Shown here in pieces: positions 62,403 through 64,000 of a stretch of DNA of 64,000 nucleotides. Numbering within the stretch: position 1 is the stretch's first letter; every line of letters begins with the position of its first letter. Source of the stretch: Devosia sp. (GTDB taxonomy: Bacteria; Pseudomonadota; Alphaproteobacteria; Rhizobiales; Devosiaceae); the NCBI RefSeq assembly GCF_024707125.1, contig NZ_JANQAH010000007.1, positions 372,001 through 436,000 on the forward strand, given 5' to 3'. Position numbers and translations under genes: made by a program. The notes beneath the pieces were generated by a model. The model had not been told where the DNA came from. It ran no database searches and saw nothing but the letters and a program-made list of their open reading frames with translations.

Positions 62403-64000
62403 ATGAAATGACTGGGCTGCCGGCGATCCGGACGATTTCCAATGTGCCTGATGGCATGCAGCCCATGGCGCTGGCGCGGCTGATCGAGCAGCGGCTCAAG
62501 GATGCGCCCGATGATGCGGCGAGCCTGGTTTTCGTCGCGCGCGACGGGCGGCGCATGCAGCGCATGGCCGAGGTGCTGGGCGCGATGATGCCCGGACACA
62601 CGATCCTGACGCTGCCGGCGTGGGACTGTCTGCCCTATGACCGTGTCTCGCCCAATAACGTAACCATTGCGGCACGGATGAACACGCTGGCGGCGCTGAC
62701 GAGCGGGGCCAAGGGCGCGATCGTGCTGACCGCGGTCAATGCGCTGATCCAGAAATTGCCGCCGCGCGATGTGGTTGAAACCATGTCGTTTTCGGCGGCT
62801 ATCGGGCGGGTGGTCGATAGCGAGAAGCTTATCGCCTGGGCGTCAAACAATGGCTATCTGCGCGTGCCGACAGTGCGCGAAAGCGGCGAATATGCGGTGC
62901 GCGGCGGGTTGGTGGACCTGTTCCCGGCCAGCGCGGACGCGCCGTTGCGCTTCGACTTTTTCGGTAGCCAGCTTGAATCGATCCGTACTTTCGATCCTGA
63001 CAGCCAGCGCACGACGGGCACGCTGAAGCGCGTCGACCTGACGCCGATGAGCGAGGTCATCCTCAACGAAGAGACCATTCGCCGCTTCCGGCAGAAATAT
63101 ACCGCCGCCTTTGGTGGCAATACGGTCGATGACACGCTTTATGCTTCGGTGAGCGGCGGTTCGCGCTATTCGGGTACCGAGCACTGGCTGCCGTTTTTCT
63201 ACGACCATATGGACCGGCTGGCCGGCTATGTCGGCGATGCGCCCTTCGTGTTCGACGATCAGGCGGCTGAGGCCTTTGCCGAGCGCGCCGAACAGATCGC
63301 CGACTATTATGAAGCGCGCGAAACGGCGCGGCAGGCAAAACCCGTAGCCGGGGCTGGGGCGCCCTATAAGCCGATCCAGCCGGACCTGCTTTACGATCTC
63401 GATGTGCAGCCGCAGACGCTGGCTGGGGCTTCGGTGATCCAGCTTTCGCAGTTCCTCTCGCCCAGTGCCAAGAAGGGCGATGACTGGGGCGGGCATATTG
63501 CGCCGAGTTTTGCGGCGGAGCGGCTGGCCTCGGACGTCAATCTGTTCCAGGCGGTTGTGGACCGGCTCCTGGCGGAGCGGCGCGAAGGACGGCGGGTGAT
63601 CGTCGCCTGCTGGAGCGCGGGTACGCGCGACCGCATGGTTCAGGTTTTGAAGGACCATGGACTGACCAATCCGCGCATGGCGGAAAACTGGCGCGATGCG
63701 GAAACGACCAGCGCGGCGACGACCTCGCTGGTGGTCCTGCCGCTCGAAACCGGCTTTGAAACCAAAGACCTGCTGGTTCTCTCCGAGCAGGATATTTTGG
63801 GCGAACGCATCCTGCGGCCGCAGCGCAAGAAGAAGGCTTCGGACGCGCTGACCGAGGCGGCTTCGCTCTCGGCCGGCGATCTCGTGGTTCACGTCGATCA
63901 TGGTATCGGCCGGTTTGTGGGCCTCAAGGTGATCGAGGCCGGTGGCGCGCCGCATGAATGCGTCGAGCTGCAATATGCCGGCGATACAAAACTCTATCTG
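62399..64000 (+). CDS. mfd: Transcription-repair coupling factor (C-terminal part beyond window)
   Basis: Mfd removes stalled RNA polymerase at DNA damage and recruits UvrA. The window holds about 534 of about 1150-1170 residues. The UvrB-like region is present (LPAWDCLPYDRVSPN near residue 75, ESGEYAVRGGLVDLFP near 160). The RNA polymerase interaction domain begins near residue 493 with AGDLVVHVDHGIGRFVGLK. The helicase motifs lie beyond the right edge. Start overlaps the sdhE stop (ATGA). Confidence 0.96.
   Translation, partial: MNEMTGLPAIRTISNVPDGMQPMALARLIEQRLKDAPDDAASLVFVARDGRRMQRMAEVLGAMMPGHTILTLPAWDCLPYDRVSPNNVTIAARMNTLAALTSGAKGAIVLTAVNALIQKLPPRDVVETMSFSAAIGRVVDSEKLIAWASNNGYLRVPTVRESGEYAVRGGLVDLFPASADAPLRFDFFGSQLESIRTFDPDSQRTTGTLKRVDLTPMSEVILNEETIRRFRQKYTAAFGGNTVDDTLYASVSGGSRYSGTEHWLPFFYDHMDRLAGYVGDAPFVFDDQAAEAFAERAEQIADYYEARETARQAKPVAGAGAPYKPIQPDLLYDLDVQPQTLAGASVIQLSQFLSPSAKKGDDWGGHIAPSFAAERLASDVNLFQAVVDRLLAERREGRRVIVACWSAGTRDRMVQVLKDHGLTNPRMAENWRDAETTSAATTSLVVLPLETGFETKDLLVLSEQDILGERILRPQRKKKASDALTEAASLSAGDLVVHVDHGIGRFVGLKVIEAGGAPHECVELQYAGDTKLYL

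Noticed and set aside
1-64000. Defence islands, CRISPR arrays, prophage or biosynthetic clusters
   Set aside because: No repeat-spacer array, integrase, phage structural gene, toxin-antitoxin pair, or NRPS/PKS module is seen. The window is mainly conserved chromosome.

Overview
The window is a GC-rich stretch of ordinary chromosome from an alphaproteobacterium of the order Hyphomicrobiales (Rhizobiales), most likely a Devosia-like lineage. This rests on the fused SecDF, the scpAB-tatABC-serS-surE order, the yajC-secDF-MTH938-squalene/phytoene synthase order, the recG / sdhE-mfd arrangement, GTTC-N7-GTTC type LexA boxes, and palindromic intergenic repeats familiar from this order. The genus is an inference. 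Most genes are housekeeping. I see no phage, plasmid, insertion sequence, CRISPR array or obvious defence island.

Layout. 1-11290: argS (cut by the left edge) and dgt on the minus strand, then erpA, a serine hydrolase, xth, scpA, scpB, a 586-bp non-coding gap, tatABC, serS and surE on the plus strand. 11413-20000: a NlpD/DipM-like LytM lipoprotein, a DUF815 ATPase, yajC, fused secDF, an MTH938 protein and a squalene/phytoene synthase-like protein (homologues of two mitochondrial complex I assembly factors), a thioesterase and trmFO. 20100-27300: two very small DUF1127-type genes, a repeat-rich spacer, uvrA, a LysE exporter, an acetate CoA-transferase and ssb. uvrA and ssb each keep a LexA box. 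27340-37214: accessory genes (YbaN, dtd, a MerR-TipAS regulator, an unknown secreted protein, an RND/MMPL exporter, an NmrA oxidoreductase with a divergent HxlR regulator, a GAP-family membrane protein, an ArsR-AHSA1 pair, a secreted lipase-like hydrolase). 37313-41900: gyrA with an unusual quinolone-pocket sequence, a HIT protein, a LysE exporter and a GNAT acetyltransferase.

41898-52745: an MFS transporter, coaD, two cyclophilins, two tiny secreted proteins, a YdcZ-like membrane protein, queA, exoD, an unknown secreted protein, tgt, pgi, map and an unknown membrane protein. 53134-64000: an MsbA-type ABC exporter, tRNA-Lys, a coiled-coil membrane protein, glmU, a frameshifted glmS, recG, a close ClbS (colibactin-resistance type) homologue, sdhE and the first part of mfd.

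Points most worth a second look: the one-base frameshift in glmS; the ClbS homologue with a LexA-box candidate between it and recG; the Gln/Phe pair in the GyrA resistance-determining region; the apparent inversion that separates dgt-argS from scpA; the separation of uvrA from ssb with both SOS boxes retained; the two DUF1127 micro-genes; and the dense palindromic repeat families in intergenic gaps. No clearly new multi-gene system is visible.
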